Positions 1 through 6,982 of a stretch of 25,373 bases of DNA are shown here, piece after piece. The notes under the pieces are model-generated. The model did no database searches, was not told where the DNA came from, and saw only the letters and a list, made by a program, of their open reading frames with translations. Both the position numbers and the translations under genes were made by a program. The DNA comes from Burkholderiaceae bacterium. Lineage in GTDB: Bacteria > Pseudomonadota > Gammaproteobacteria > Burkholderiales > Burkholderiaceae_C. How positions within the stretch are numbered: the stretch's first letter is position 1; each line of letters begins with the position of its first letter. The stretch is taken from the NCBI GenBank assembly GCA_017853735.1, contig JAFMJA010000005.1, forward strand, positions 1-25,373, written 5' to 3'.

Positions 1-1424
1 TGATTGGCGAATAGTGATCCTCTGGCTAGCCATTTCATGGATATTTGAGCCAGCTCATCGCGAACCGACTGGCGTGTTTTCTCATTCCATAAATTGTTGA
101 CTTCTTCTGGGTCGGCTTCAAGGTCGTAAAGTTCTCCCTCATGGTCGTCCAGGTAAAGAACAATCTTCCATCGCTTATCCCTTCGCATCAGGATAAATTC
201 GCTTCCGGTCTGAATATGATCCCGAGCCAACTCTGAATAAATTGCATCCCGCTCTTGGTAATCATTGCGTTCAGACAGAGCCCCCCACAAACTGCGGGCT
301 TCGAAGTCCTGCGGTATATCCAGTCCAGCAGTTTCTAAAATAGTCGGGGCGACATCAAAGAGTTGTACCAATTCATTATGAACGACTGATTTGATCGGTA
401 AATTCTTCGACCAGAAAATAAGCGGAACACGCACCACAGAGTCGTACATCGTCCACTTTTGAATGTGACCATGCTCTCCAAGGGCGTCGGCATGATCGGA
501 GGTAAAAATGACCAGCGCGTTTTCCAGGTATCCGCGTGCATCCAGGGCTTCTAGGATTCGTCCAACCTGATGATCGATCATGCTGACATTGGCTGCATAG
601 TGTCGTCTGAGCCGTAGCAAGTCCTGTGTGCTGACGTGGCGACGCCACGCGATCGAATCAAAATTAAATTCGATCATGTTGTCCCGTAGTTGTTGCTGCG
701 CTCTGGGCTGTAAGCTCAGTTCTGCATCGCTGACCTTTGGCACCGGTATATCGACATGTGCGTAAGCTTGCAGCGCTTCCGGTGTTGGATCGTATGGAGG
801 GTGCGGGCCAGGAAAGCCTATTTGCAGAAAAAGTGGGTCAGTATTCTTTCGGTCATTGATCCACCAGCAAGCCGTATCCCCAATAAAATTGTCGGGATGC
901 ATATCGGCATCCAAATGCCATTCAAACGCGCCAATTGATTCTTTATAGCCTGCCGGATCAGCGCTAAATCGGTTATAGCGGGATGGCTTTGTCAATTTTC
1001 TGGCTCTTAAGGCTTTGTCCCACTCGTCATAAATGGCGCGGTCTCGCTCTTCAAGAAATAAGGGCCGGTCCTTGTTTTCAACGATCAAGCGCTGATGGAA
1101 TCCACCGGGCGCATCATAGGGATTGATATGCATCTTTCCAATATTGACGCAGTGGTATCCACTCTCCGCGAGCGTGTGAACCCAAGTGGGCTGCCATGGC
1201 TGGAAGTTGCTGAAAACCTGACAGCCATGAGGATATTTCCCGGTAAAAAGACTTGCGCGTGCCCCAACGCAAACAGGTGAATTGACAAAGCATTCTGTGA
1301 ACGCGGCGCCCTGTGTGGCTAGACGATCGAGGTTGGGTGTATTCATCCAGGGCGCGTTCAACGCGCCGATGGTGTCGGCGCGCTGCTGATCGGTCATGAT
1401 CAATATGATGTTGGGTTGCTGCAA
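1..1424 (-). CDS. Sulfatase family hydrolase with atypical C-V-G-A-R active site (3' end outside window)
   Basis: Alkaline-phosphatase-fold sulfatase (S1 type), expected to hydrolyse a sulfate ester or possibly a phosphonate/phosphate ester. About 474 codons are visible and the frame is still open at base 1, so the C terminus is missing. The N terminus has the metal-ligand stretch IMTDQQRAD (D12). Cys52 occupies the formylglycine position within VCVGARASLFTG, and SDHADALGEHG carries D310 and H311. The usual C-x-P-x-R (sometimes C-x-A-x-R) is here C-V-G-A-R, so whether the cysteine is matured to formylglycine is uncertain. I chose the TTG at 1424 because an in-frame stop lies at 1442-1440 and the first ATG is inside the conserved metal motif. 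This start is 5 bases after the stop of the Bug gene, which suggests coupling. No signal peptide is visible, so it is probably cytoplasmic. The family is firm; the substrate is unknown. Confidence 0.85.
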   Translation of the reverse strand, partial: MQQPNIILIMTDQQRADTIGALNAPWMNTPNLDRLATQGAAFTECFVNSPVCVGARASLFTGKYPHGCQVFSNFQPWQPTWVHTLAESGYHCVNIGKMHINPYDAPGGFHQRLIVENKDRPLFLEERDRAIYDEWDKALRARKLTKPSRYNRFSADPAGYKESIGAFEWHLDADMHPDNFIGDTACWWINDRKNTDPLFLQIGFPGPHPPYDPTPEALQAYAHVDIPVPKVSDAELSLQPRAQQQLRDNMIEFNFDSIAWRRHVSTQDLLRLRRHYAANVSMIDHQVGRILEALDARGYLENALVIFTSDHADALGEHGHIQKWTMYDSVVRVPLIFWSKNLPIKSVVHNELVQLFDVAPTILETAGLDIPQDFEARSLWGALSERNDYQERDAIYSELARDHIQTGSEFILMRRDKRWKIVLYLDDHEGELYDLEADPEEVNNLWNEKTRQSVRDELAQISMKWLARGSLFAN

Positions 1425-1428
1425 GATA

Positions 1429-2388
1429 TCAATCCAGTTTTAGCCCGGTTCCAGTGATGACCTTCCGCCATTTTTCAAGCTCATCTTTTTGAAAACTCTG
1501 AAAATGGGTAGGGCCAGCAACCACCACCTCATCTCCCTGAGCTGCGAGCTTCTGCAAAAGTGCTGGTGATTTTGCGGCGGCTGCAGTTGCCTCATGGATT
1601 TTTTTAACAATTGAATCTGGGGTACCGGCAGGCACAAAAAGACCAAACCAGGCTGAAGCAATAATGTCAAATCCAGCCTCTTTCAGGGTTGGAACGTCTG
1701 GAAAAGACTGGGACCTGGTGCTCCCAGAAGTGGCAAGCACTCGCAGGCGCCCGGATTTGACATGGCTCTGTATAACTGGGATATGGTTTTGGGTAAATTG
1801 AACCTGATTGCCTAAAAGTGCTGTCACCGCTTGAGCCCCTCCTGGGAATGGGACATGTTGGGGTGATGCATTTAGAACCTGTTTCATCAGTTCTACAGAC
1901 AGATGTGGGTAAGTTCCGTTGCCATTGGATGAGTAATTGAGGTCTTTGCCACCAGATTTCATCAAGGTTAAAAATTGATCGAGCGTTCGGATAGACGAGT
2001 CTGCATGAACGCAAAGGGCTAGAGGACCTTCGGTAATCTGAGTCACTGCCACAAAATCCTTGATAGGGTCGTATCTCAGTTGCTTGTAGACCCAGGGCGC
2101 AAACGCATGCGTGGCGGCTCCGCTTAACAAAATTGTGTAGCCGTCTGCGCCAGAGCGAGCCACATATTCCGCTCCAATGGTTCCACCGGCGCCTGCCCTG
2201 TTCTCCACAATCACCGGGCTGCCAAATTGGCGAGCCAATTCATCTGCAAGCAAGCGACCAGTGATATCCACTACACCTCCGGGAGGATAGGGAACCACCA
2301 GCCTGACCACTTTATTGGGATAGGACTGGGAAATGGCTTGAACTGGTACCAGTAGGAATACCGCCAAAAGTAAAAAGCGTAGGGTCAT
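1429..2388 (-). CDS. Bug/TctC-family periplasmic solute-binding protein
   Basis: Periplasmic binding protein of the Bug (TctC) family, which in known cases delivers small carboxylated solutes to a TctA/TctB membrane pair. The N terminus is a signal peptide (MTLRFLLLAVFLLVPVQAIS), followed by family blocks VRLVVPYPPGGVVDITGR, IVENRAGAGGTIGA and, near the C terminus, the LKEAGFD/AWFGLFVPAGTP region. Length is 319 residues, normal for the family. An upstream in-frame TTG at 2400 exists, but GGAG sits 6 bases before the ATG at 2388, and that ATG begins the signal peptide. The gene lies between the SdhC-like gene and the truncated sulfatase in the leftward operon. No TctA or TctB gene is present in the window. 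Ligand unknown; an organic acid or sulfonate is plausible from context. Confidence 0.9.
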   Translation of the reverse strand: MTLRFLLLAVFLLVPVQAISQSYPNKVVRLVVPYPPGGVVDITGRLLADELARQFGSPVIVENRAGAGGTIGAEYVARSGADGYTILLSGAATHAFAPWVYKQLRYDPIKDFVAVTQITEGPLALCVHADSSIRTLDQFLTLMKSGGKDLNYSSNGNGTYPHLSVELMKQVLNASPQHVPFPGGAQAVTALLGNQVQFTQNHIPVIQSHVKSGRLRVLATSGSTRSQSFPDVPTLKEAGFDIIASAWFGLFVPAGTPDSIVKKIHEATAAAAKSPALLQKLAAQGDEVVVAGPTHFQSFQKDELEKWRKVITGTGLKLD

Positions 2389-2394
2389 TGCATG

Positions 2395-2398
2395 CTCC
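2395..2398 (-). promoter_or_regulatory. Ribosome binding site deciding the start of the first Bug gene
   Basis: GGAG on the minus strand lies 6 bases before the ATG at 2388. The alternative TTG at 2400 overlaps this motif and so cannot use it. Confidence 0.6.
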
Positions 2399-2436
2399 AA
2401 ATGGATAGGCCGTGCGGGTGCTGGTTTCTCATCGTG

Positions 2437-2796
2437 TCACTTGGAAATTAGCGCCATTGCCATCGCTAATCCGCAAGCAAAAGAAAATGCGACTGCGATC
2501 GCTATCAAATCCTTGCGTAAGCCGCTGCCTTTGCCAAATTCAATCAGAAGCAGCCGTATGCCGCCAGCAAGATGCAAGGCCAGTAAAAGGACAAGCCCCC
2601 ACTCTGCGAATTTGAAGAGCCCTTGCTCGGTGAATCGTAAAAAATCATCCAGGGCAGCAGCCCCCTTCAGCGCTTGACCTAGAGCCCAGAAATGCAGCGG
2701 AAGAAACAAGGCCAAAGCAAGTCCAGAAAGGCGATGTACCAAAAAAGCCCAGTAGGCGGCATGAGATCTGGCACGAGCATCGTTGCGGTGGATCAT
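2437..2796 (-). CDS. sdhC: SdhC-like cytochrome b membrane anchor subunit
   Basis: Small integral membrane protein of the succinate dehydrogenase/fumarate reductase cytochrome b type, 119 residues with three predicted membrane helices (about 17-40, 62-86 and 93-117). The early FLVHRLSG matches the SdhC H-R-x-T/S-G signature. LALHLAGGIRLLL around residues 73-84 matches the H-x-x-G-G-I-R block, making His75 the likely heme ligand. The reading frame opens further upstream, but I place the start at the ATG at 2796, which overlaps the stop of the preceding gene in ATGA. It would anchor the iron-sulfur subunit encoded at 3149-3865 and pass electrons to quinone. The fold class is well supported. Whether the complex oxidises succinate is not, because no flavoprotein gene is nearby. 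Confidence 0.75.
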   Translation of the reverse strand: MIHRNDARARSHAAYWAFLVHRLSGLALALFLPLHFWALGQALKGAAALDDFLRFTEQGLFKFAEWGLVLLLALHLAGGIRLLLIEFGKGSGLRKDLIAIAVAFSFACGLAMAMALISK

Positions 2797-3149
2797 GGCA
2801 CCACCACCGCATAAACGGCACGCAGGCCGCTCAACAGCACAAGAAGTCCAAAGAGCCGCGCAAAATTGACGGCACTTGTTTCTGTCCAGCGCAACCACTC
2901 CACAGCAATATTGCTCAGTCCAGGCGGAATATGAACGGCAGCAGCGATCACGAACACGGTGTAGAGCAGTGCAAAACCCCAGTTGCCTTGTGTTCGTCCA
3001 AGGATCTCAGCCGCGCTCAACCCCCCCTGTACGGCGTAGATCATGACTGCCAGGTGGATCAGAACACAAATGGCCAGCACCATGGCGCTCAGTCTTTGCC
3101 AATACCAACGCCGCGCTTGTGCAATATTGGTCGATAGATCTTGGCTCAT
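2793..3149 (-). CDS. Second small membrane anchor of an SDH/fumarate-reductase-like complex
   Basis: Hydrophobic protein of 118 residues with three predicted membrane helices (about 20-42, 58-78 and 92-115). Histidines fall within or next to helices (VLIHLAVMIYAV and AVHIPPGLSNI), consistent with a heme-binding anchor of the succinate dehydrogenase/fumarate reductase superfamily. It is translationally coupled on both sides: the ATG at 3149 overlaps the stop of the iron-sulfur subunit gene (TGATG), and its own stop overlaps the start of the SdhC-like gene (ATGA). A GTG at 3152 is an alternative start one codon upstream. Position and size argue for the partner anchor of the neighbouring subunits. 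Assigning it as subunit C or D from sequence alone is not secure. Confidence 0.7.
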   Translation of the reverse strand: MSQDLSTNIAQARRWYWQRLSAMVLAICVLIHLAVMIYAVQGGLSAAEILGRTQGNWGFALLYTVFVIAAAVHIPPGLSNIAVEWLRWTETSAVNFARLFGLLVLLSGLRAVYAVVVP

Positions 3150-3865
3150 CACAGTTTGCCCCTGACTGCAGCCCTGGCCGAAGCTCGCTTAAGGCCTGCA
3201 ATAGAAGTGGTGGGAGACAATTTTTTCGGGCAACGTTCGCTGCATGAGCCTTGCGTGTGACAGACGTGGCAACCTGCATCCCCAGCCACTGCGCGCAAGC
3301 GCTCAGTTTGATTGATGTCGCGCTCATCATTCACCAAGGTCCAAGCCCGATTCAAGGCGGCAGGCCCCAGGTATTGCGGCCGCCAATTGACGACATCGCA
3401 AGAGGCGTAGCAGACACCGCACCCGATGCATTCGATGCCGGCATTGGCGGCACGACGCTCGACCGATTCGGGTAAAACCTTGGCAAAGGGCTCATGTCGG
3501 GTCGTGCTTCCCTTGAATTGTCCTTTGGCTTGTGCCCATTTATCAAAGAACACACTCATGTCTGTGGCCAAGTCCTTGATGACCGGCAGGTTGGCCAGAG
3601 GTGAGATTTCAAGCTGATTGTTCATGGCCACTTTGGCGACATGGGTGCGGCAGGTCCAGCGTGCCTGGCCATTTACCGTCATGGCACACGAACCACACAT
3701 GCCCACTCGGCATGCAAATCGGTAACTCAAAGTCGGCTCAAGGTGGCGTTGGATGTAAGTCACTACATCCAGAACGGTTTGGCTTTCATGTCGCGGCACC
3801 AGATAGTCGCTGAATGCCCCAGATTGCTTGCCGCGCCATACCTTGACGCTGAGATTTTTTTGCAT
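3149..3865 (-). CDS. sdhB: SdhB/FrdB-like iron-sulfur subunit
   Basis: Iron-sulfur electron-transfer subunit of a succinate dehydrogenase/fumarate reductase-type complex, 238 residues. All cluster ligands are visible: [2Fe-2S] at C52, C57, C60 and C72 (CRVGMCGSC then C); and C146, C149, C152, C156 plus C202, C208, C212 for the [4Fe-4S] and [3Fe-4S] clusters, with the same 6- and 4-residue spacing seen in SdhB. The fourth cysteine of the middle set is followed by Asp rather than the common Pro. I used the ATG at 3865. A TTG at 3898 that overlaps the stop of the upstream alcohol dehydrogenase gene would add 11 residues. Two anchor genes follow directly, but no flavoprotein (SdhA) is encoded in this window, so the electron donor is unknown. 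Confidence 0.85.
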   Translation of the reverse strand: MQKNLSVKVWRGKQSGAFSDYLVPRHESQTVLDVVTYIQRHLEPTLSYRFACRVGMCGSCAMTVNGQARWTCRTHVAKVAMNNQLEISPLANLPVIKDLATDMSVFFDKWAQAKGQFKGSTTRHEPFAKVLPESVERRAANAGIECIGCGVCYASCDVVNWRPQYLGPAALNRAWTLVNDERDINQTERLRAVAGDAGCHVCHTQGSCSERCPKKLSPTTSIAGLKRASARAAVRGKL

Positions 3866-3894
3866 AACAGATTGATGATTGGAGGCGCTATTCT

Positions 3895-4899
3895 TCAAGG
3901 GATCAATAGCGCCTTTGCGGTTGCAAGTCGACCACCATCGAGGTCTTCAAAAGTGGCTTGCCCTAATGATAGAGGCCTACTTTCCACCCAGGAAAGATCC
4001 CCAAAAACACCGCGATGCAGAGCGTCTACAGTGGCTCGAAGATCAGCCGTCGTATAGGTATAAGTACCCAACAAGGTTATTTCAGCCAGCGTCAGTTTGC
4101 GCATGTCAATTTCACTGCTCCAATCCTGCAGGCCAATGTGCATGATCACCCCGCCTGGCTTGATGGCGGCAAAGGCCTGGGTGCGGGTTTGCTTGGCGCC
4201 AACAGCATCGATCACGAAATCAAATTGATTGTTCTCTAGCTCTTTTTCCCGAGGATCAAGTACCTGTATACCAGCTACCGCTTTGGCTACACTGGATCGC
4301 CTCAATGGATTGAGTTCAGTTAGCGTCAAATGCGCCGCTCCCAGATGCTTGAGCAACAAGGCGGCCAGCATGCCAATTGCGCCGCCACCAATGATCAATA
4401 CTTTGGACTCATGCAGCGGTCTGGCCAGGCAGCGCAATGATAAATTGACGGCATGCCATGCAGTAGCAGCAGGCTCAGTCAGTGCCCCGATTGCTGCGGG
4501 CATATCCTGAGGCATGGAGATCAGTGATGCTGATGGGATGCTCATATATTCGGCATAAGCGCCATCCCGCGTCATTCCGACCATGGTTCGGTTGGCGCAA
4601 AGATTGTTTCGGCCTTGTACACAGTATTCACAGGTGCCACAGGTAATGAGGGGGTTGCCGGTCCATCGAGTTCCCTCAGCAAAACCATGCGCCTGACTAC
4701 TTACGATTTGTCCAACAAATTCATGCCCGAGTACCAAGCCAGGCTTACGGCGTGGGTCATGGCCATGCCACGCATGCATGTCCGATCCGCAAATGCCGAC
4801 AGCTTCGATTTTGAGGATCACTTCGCCAGGTCGCAACTCTGGCATGGGTCTTTCCAGATACTGGACTTCTTGGGGGCGGGTGTAGACAAGTGCTTTCAT
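3895..4899 (-). CDS. Zinc-dependent alcohol/polyol dehydrogenase (MDR superfamily)
   Basis: Cytosolic NAD(P)-dependent medium-chain dehydrogenase of 334 residues. Catalytic zinc ligands are C37 (GICGSD), H59 and E60 (LGHEFVG). The structural zinc site is C87, C90, C93 and C101. A Rossmann motif IIGGGAIGML follows. It resembles sorbitol/threonine/galactitol-phosphate-type dehydrogenases that oxidise a secondary hydroxyl. The start overlaps the aminotransferase stop (ATGA at 4899-4896). Known DHPS degraders carry two extra DHPS-2-dehydrogenases (HpsO, HpsP) that racemise DHPS through the 2-keto form. With the SDR at 6215-6982 this enzyme is a candidate for such a pair. That role is inferred from context, not read from the sequence. 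Another polyol or sugar acid substrate is equally compatible with the motifs. Confidence 0.85.
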   Translation of the reverse strand: MKALVYTRPQEVQYLERPMPELRPGEVILKIEAVGICGSDMHAWHGHDPRRKPGLVLGHEFVGQIVSSQAHGFAEGTRWTGNPLITCGTCEYCVQGRNNLCANRTMVGMTRDGAYAEYMSIPSASLISMPQDMPAAIGALTEPAATAWHAVNLSLRCLARPLHESKVLIIGGGAIGMLAALLLKHLGAAHLTLTELNPLRRSSVAKAVAGIQVLDPREKELENNQFDFVIDAVGAKQTRTQAFAAIKPGGVIMHIGLQDWSSEIDMRKLTLAEITLLGTYTYTTADLRATVDALHRGVFGDLSWVESRPLSLGQATFEDLDGGRLATAKALLIP

Positions 4900-6218
4900 G
4901 GGGGGGTGTTGGAAGTATCCTGGATTGCATGCCGCAAGGCGTCGGCCATGCGCTGAACATCCTGGGGGGTTGATATGAAGGGCGGGGCAAGAACCAGGGT
5001 ATCTCCTGGTGCACGGGTCAGGATACCGCGGGCGAATGCTGCAGCTTGGGTCCGAGCGCCTCGGCGTCCAATACCTTCCGGATCTGGAGCCAACTCGATA
5101 CCAGCAGCCAATCCAAAGTTACGGATGCTGACAATACCCGGAGCATCCGACAAGCCATGGACTATTTCTTGAAAATGGGGCATCAATTCACGGACGCGTT
5201 GTAGCAAGTCTTCCTCTTCGATCACTTGCAGCATGGCCAGACCTGCGGCGCAGGCCAAAGGATGGCCAGAACTTGTATATCCATGCATCAACTCTGATAA
5301 ATGGGAAGGTCCTTGCATGACAGCTTCCTGAATTTCTCTACGCAGAATCACCCCTCCCAACGGTGCAGCTCCATTGCTGATGGTTTTAGCAAACACGATC
5401 ATGTCTGGCACTACACCAAGCGCCTGTGCAGCAAACATGGCTCCCAAGCGTCCAAAGCCGGTGATGACCTCGTCAAAAATAAGCAAAAGACCATGCCGGT
5501 CGCAAATTTCGCGTAAGCGTTGCAGATAGCCTACTGGCGGAACCAGGACTCCTGTGGATCCTGCAAATGGCTCGATCACGACGGCGGCAATATTCGACGC
5601 ATCATGCAGTGAAATCAGCCGTTCCAGTTCATTGGCCATTTCCGGTCCGCCCGCTGGCGGTTGCCCTTTGACGAAGGCCTGAGTAGATGGATCCCAGGTC
5701 GACTGAAGATGGTCACATCGGAGCAGCGCTCCTGCAAATGCCCTGCGGTTATTGACCATTCCACCGACAGAGATGCCGCCAAAGCCTACGCCGTGAAAGC
5801 CTCTTTCGCGCCCAATGAAAATCTGTTTTTGACCTTGTCCACAGGCCCGCGAATAGGCCAGCGCAATTTTGAGGGCGGTGTCTACAGCTTCTGAACCACT
5901 ATTGGTGAAAAAAATCCTGTCCAAACCAGGAGGAGAGATGGCGCCAATTCGATCAGCTAAGAGGAAGGCGCTAGGGTGTCCGACCTGAAAATTTGAAGCG
6001 TAATCCAATGTGTCAATTTGCCTTTTCATCGCCTCCGAAATCCGAGGATGACCATGTCCGGCGCCAACACACCATAGGCCAGACGTGCCATCCAGAATTT
6101 CGCGTCCGTCTTCTGTGCGATAGGCAATTCCCTTGGCTGAGTTGACAAGCCGAGGGGATGCTTTGAATTCCCTGTTCGGGGTGAAAGGCATCCAGAATGA
6201 GTCAAGCCGAGAATTCAT
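4896..6218 (-). CDS. Class III (omega) aminotransferase, PLP-dependent
   Basis: Fold-type I, class III aminotransferase of 440 residues, the family that includes beta-alanine:, taurine: and homotaurine:pyruvate aminotransferases. Visible features are the SGLWCVGAGHGHP substrate/PLP region, SGSEAV for the PLP phosphate (S107-S109), FHG at 141-143, D249 in FDEVITGFGRLG, and the Schiff-base lysine K278 in FAKTISNGAAPLGG. It is coupled on both sides by ATGA overlaps with the SDR (6218) and the zinc dehydrogenase (4899), so the three enzymes probably act on one substrate series. The natural inference in a sulfonate operon is an amino-sulfonate donor such as taurine, homotaurine or cysteinolate. 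The sequence alone does not distinguish these. Confidence 0.88.
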   Translation of the reverse strand: MNSRLDSFWMPFTPNREFKASPRLVNSAKGIAYRTEDGREILDGTSGLWCVGAGHGHPRISEAMKRQIDTLDYASNFQVGHPSAFLLADRIGAISPPGLDRIFFTNSGSEAVDTALKIALAYSRACGQGQKQIFIGRERGFHGVGFGGISVGGMVNNRRAFAGALLRCDHLQSTWDPSTQAFVKGQPPAGGPEMANELERLISLHDASNIAAVVIEPFAGSTGVLVPPVGYLQRLREICDRHGLLLIFDEVITGFGRLGAMFAAQALGVVPDMIVFAKTISNGAAPLGGVILRREIQEAVMQGPSHLSELMHGYTSSGHPLACAAGLAMLQVIEEEDLLQRVRELMPHFQEIVHGLSDAPGIVSIRNFGLAAGIELAPDPEGIGRRGARTQAAAFARGILTRAPGDTLVLAPPFISTPQDVQRMADALRHAIQDTSNTPP

Positions 6219-6982
6219 TTTGCAGTGAAACCTCCATCAACCATCAGAGTCTGGCCAGTCACATAGGCGCTGGCCTCACTGGCCAAAAATACGCTGGTGC
6301 CATAAAGATCTGCCAGTTCTCCGTTTCGTCCCAGACAGGTCTGGTCAGAATTCTTTTTGGCGATCAAGGGATCGTTAAAAACGGAAGCGGTGAGGGCGGT
6401 TGGGAAAAAACCCGGGCCAATTGCGTTGCAGGTAATGCCCTTCGGTCCCCATTCCTGTGCAATTGCATGGGTGAGTTGAACAATGCCACCTTTGGCCGCT
6501 CCGTAAGGTGCACTGTTGGGAAAAGCCCGGTAACTTTGCAGTGAGGCAATATTGATGATACGGCCCCAATGGCGACTACTCATTCCAGGCGCCAAAGCTT
6601 GGGTCAGAAAAAAAGGTGCCCCCAGGTGCAATGCAATCTGAGTTTGCCATGCGTCGGGCGTGACTTCGGAAAATGGCTGCCGCAGATTCACCCCTGCCGC
6701 ATTGACCAGGATATCGATCCCACCCAATCGCTGTTGGGCCTCAAGCGCCGCATGTTGAAGCGCAGAGACGTCAGTCAAATCAACAGAAATATGATCCGCG
6801 TGGATTCCTTCACTTCTTAAAGATTTCGCAGTATCGGCCAGTTCTTCTTCACGCCGAGCAGCCAGCATCACCTTTGCCCCAGCCAAACCCAGAGCGCGTG
6901 CCATGGCAGCACCTATTCCTGAGTTGCCGCCTGTGATCAAGGCGTGCTTGCCACCGAGGCTAAAAAGTGAAGCAATGTTCAT
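6215..6982 (-). CDS. Short-chain dehydrogenase/reductase (gluconate 5-dehydrogenase-like)
   Basis: NAD(P)-dependent classical SDR of 255 residues. It has the cofactor motif TGGNSGIG (17-24), the NAAG segment near 94-97, the catalytic triad S147, Y160 and K164 (Y-G-A-A-K), and the C-terminal YVTGQTLMVDGG typical of the family. The ATG at 6982 overlaps the stop of the sulfatase gene (ATGA), and its own stop overlaps the aminotransferase start. By context it could reduce or oxidise C2 of a C3-sulfonate (as the second DHPS-2-dehydrogenase), or act as a sugar dehydrogenase: the sulfoquinovose dehydrogenase of the known sulfo-Entner-Doudoroff pathway is also an SDR. The family is certain. The substrate is a guess. 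Confidence 0.88.
   Translation of the reverse strand: MNIASLFSLGGKHALITGGNSGIGAAMARALGLAGAKVMLAARREEELADTAKSLRSEGIHADHISVDLTDVSALQHAALEAQQRLGGIDILVNAAGVNLRQPFSEVTPDAWQTQIALHLGAPFFLTQALAPGMSSRHWGRIINIASLQSYRAFPNSAPYGAAKGGIVQLTHAIAQEWGPKGITCNAIGPGFFPTALTASVFNDPLIAKKNSDQTCLGRNGELADLYGTSVFLASEASAYVTGQTLMVDGGFTAK

Noticed and set aside
4896..6982. A complete sulfo-Entner-Doudoroff pathway using the SDR as sulfoquinovose dehydrogenase
   Set aside because: No sulfoquinovosidase, lactonase or dedicated sulfolactaldehyde dehydrogenase is in the window, and the SDR is on the opposite arm coupled to an aminotransferase. Only the lower half can be argued.
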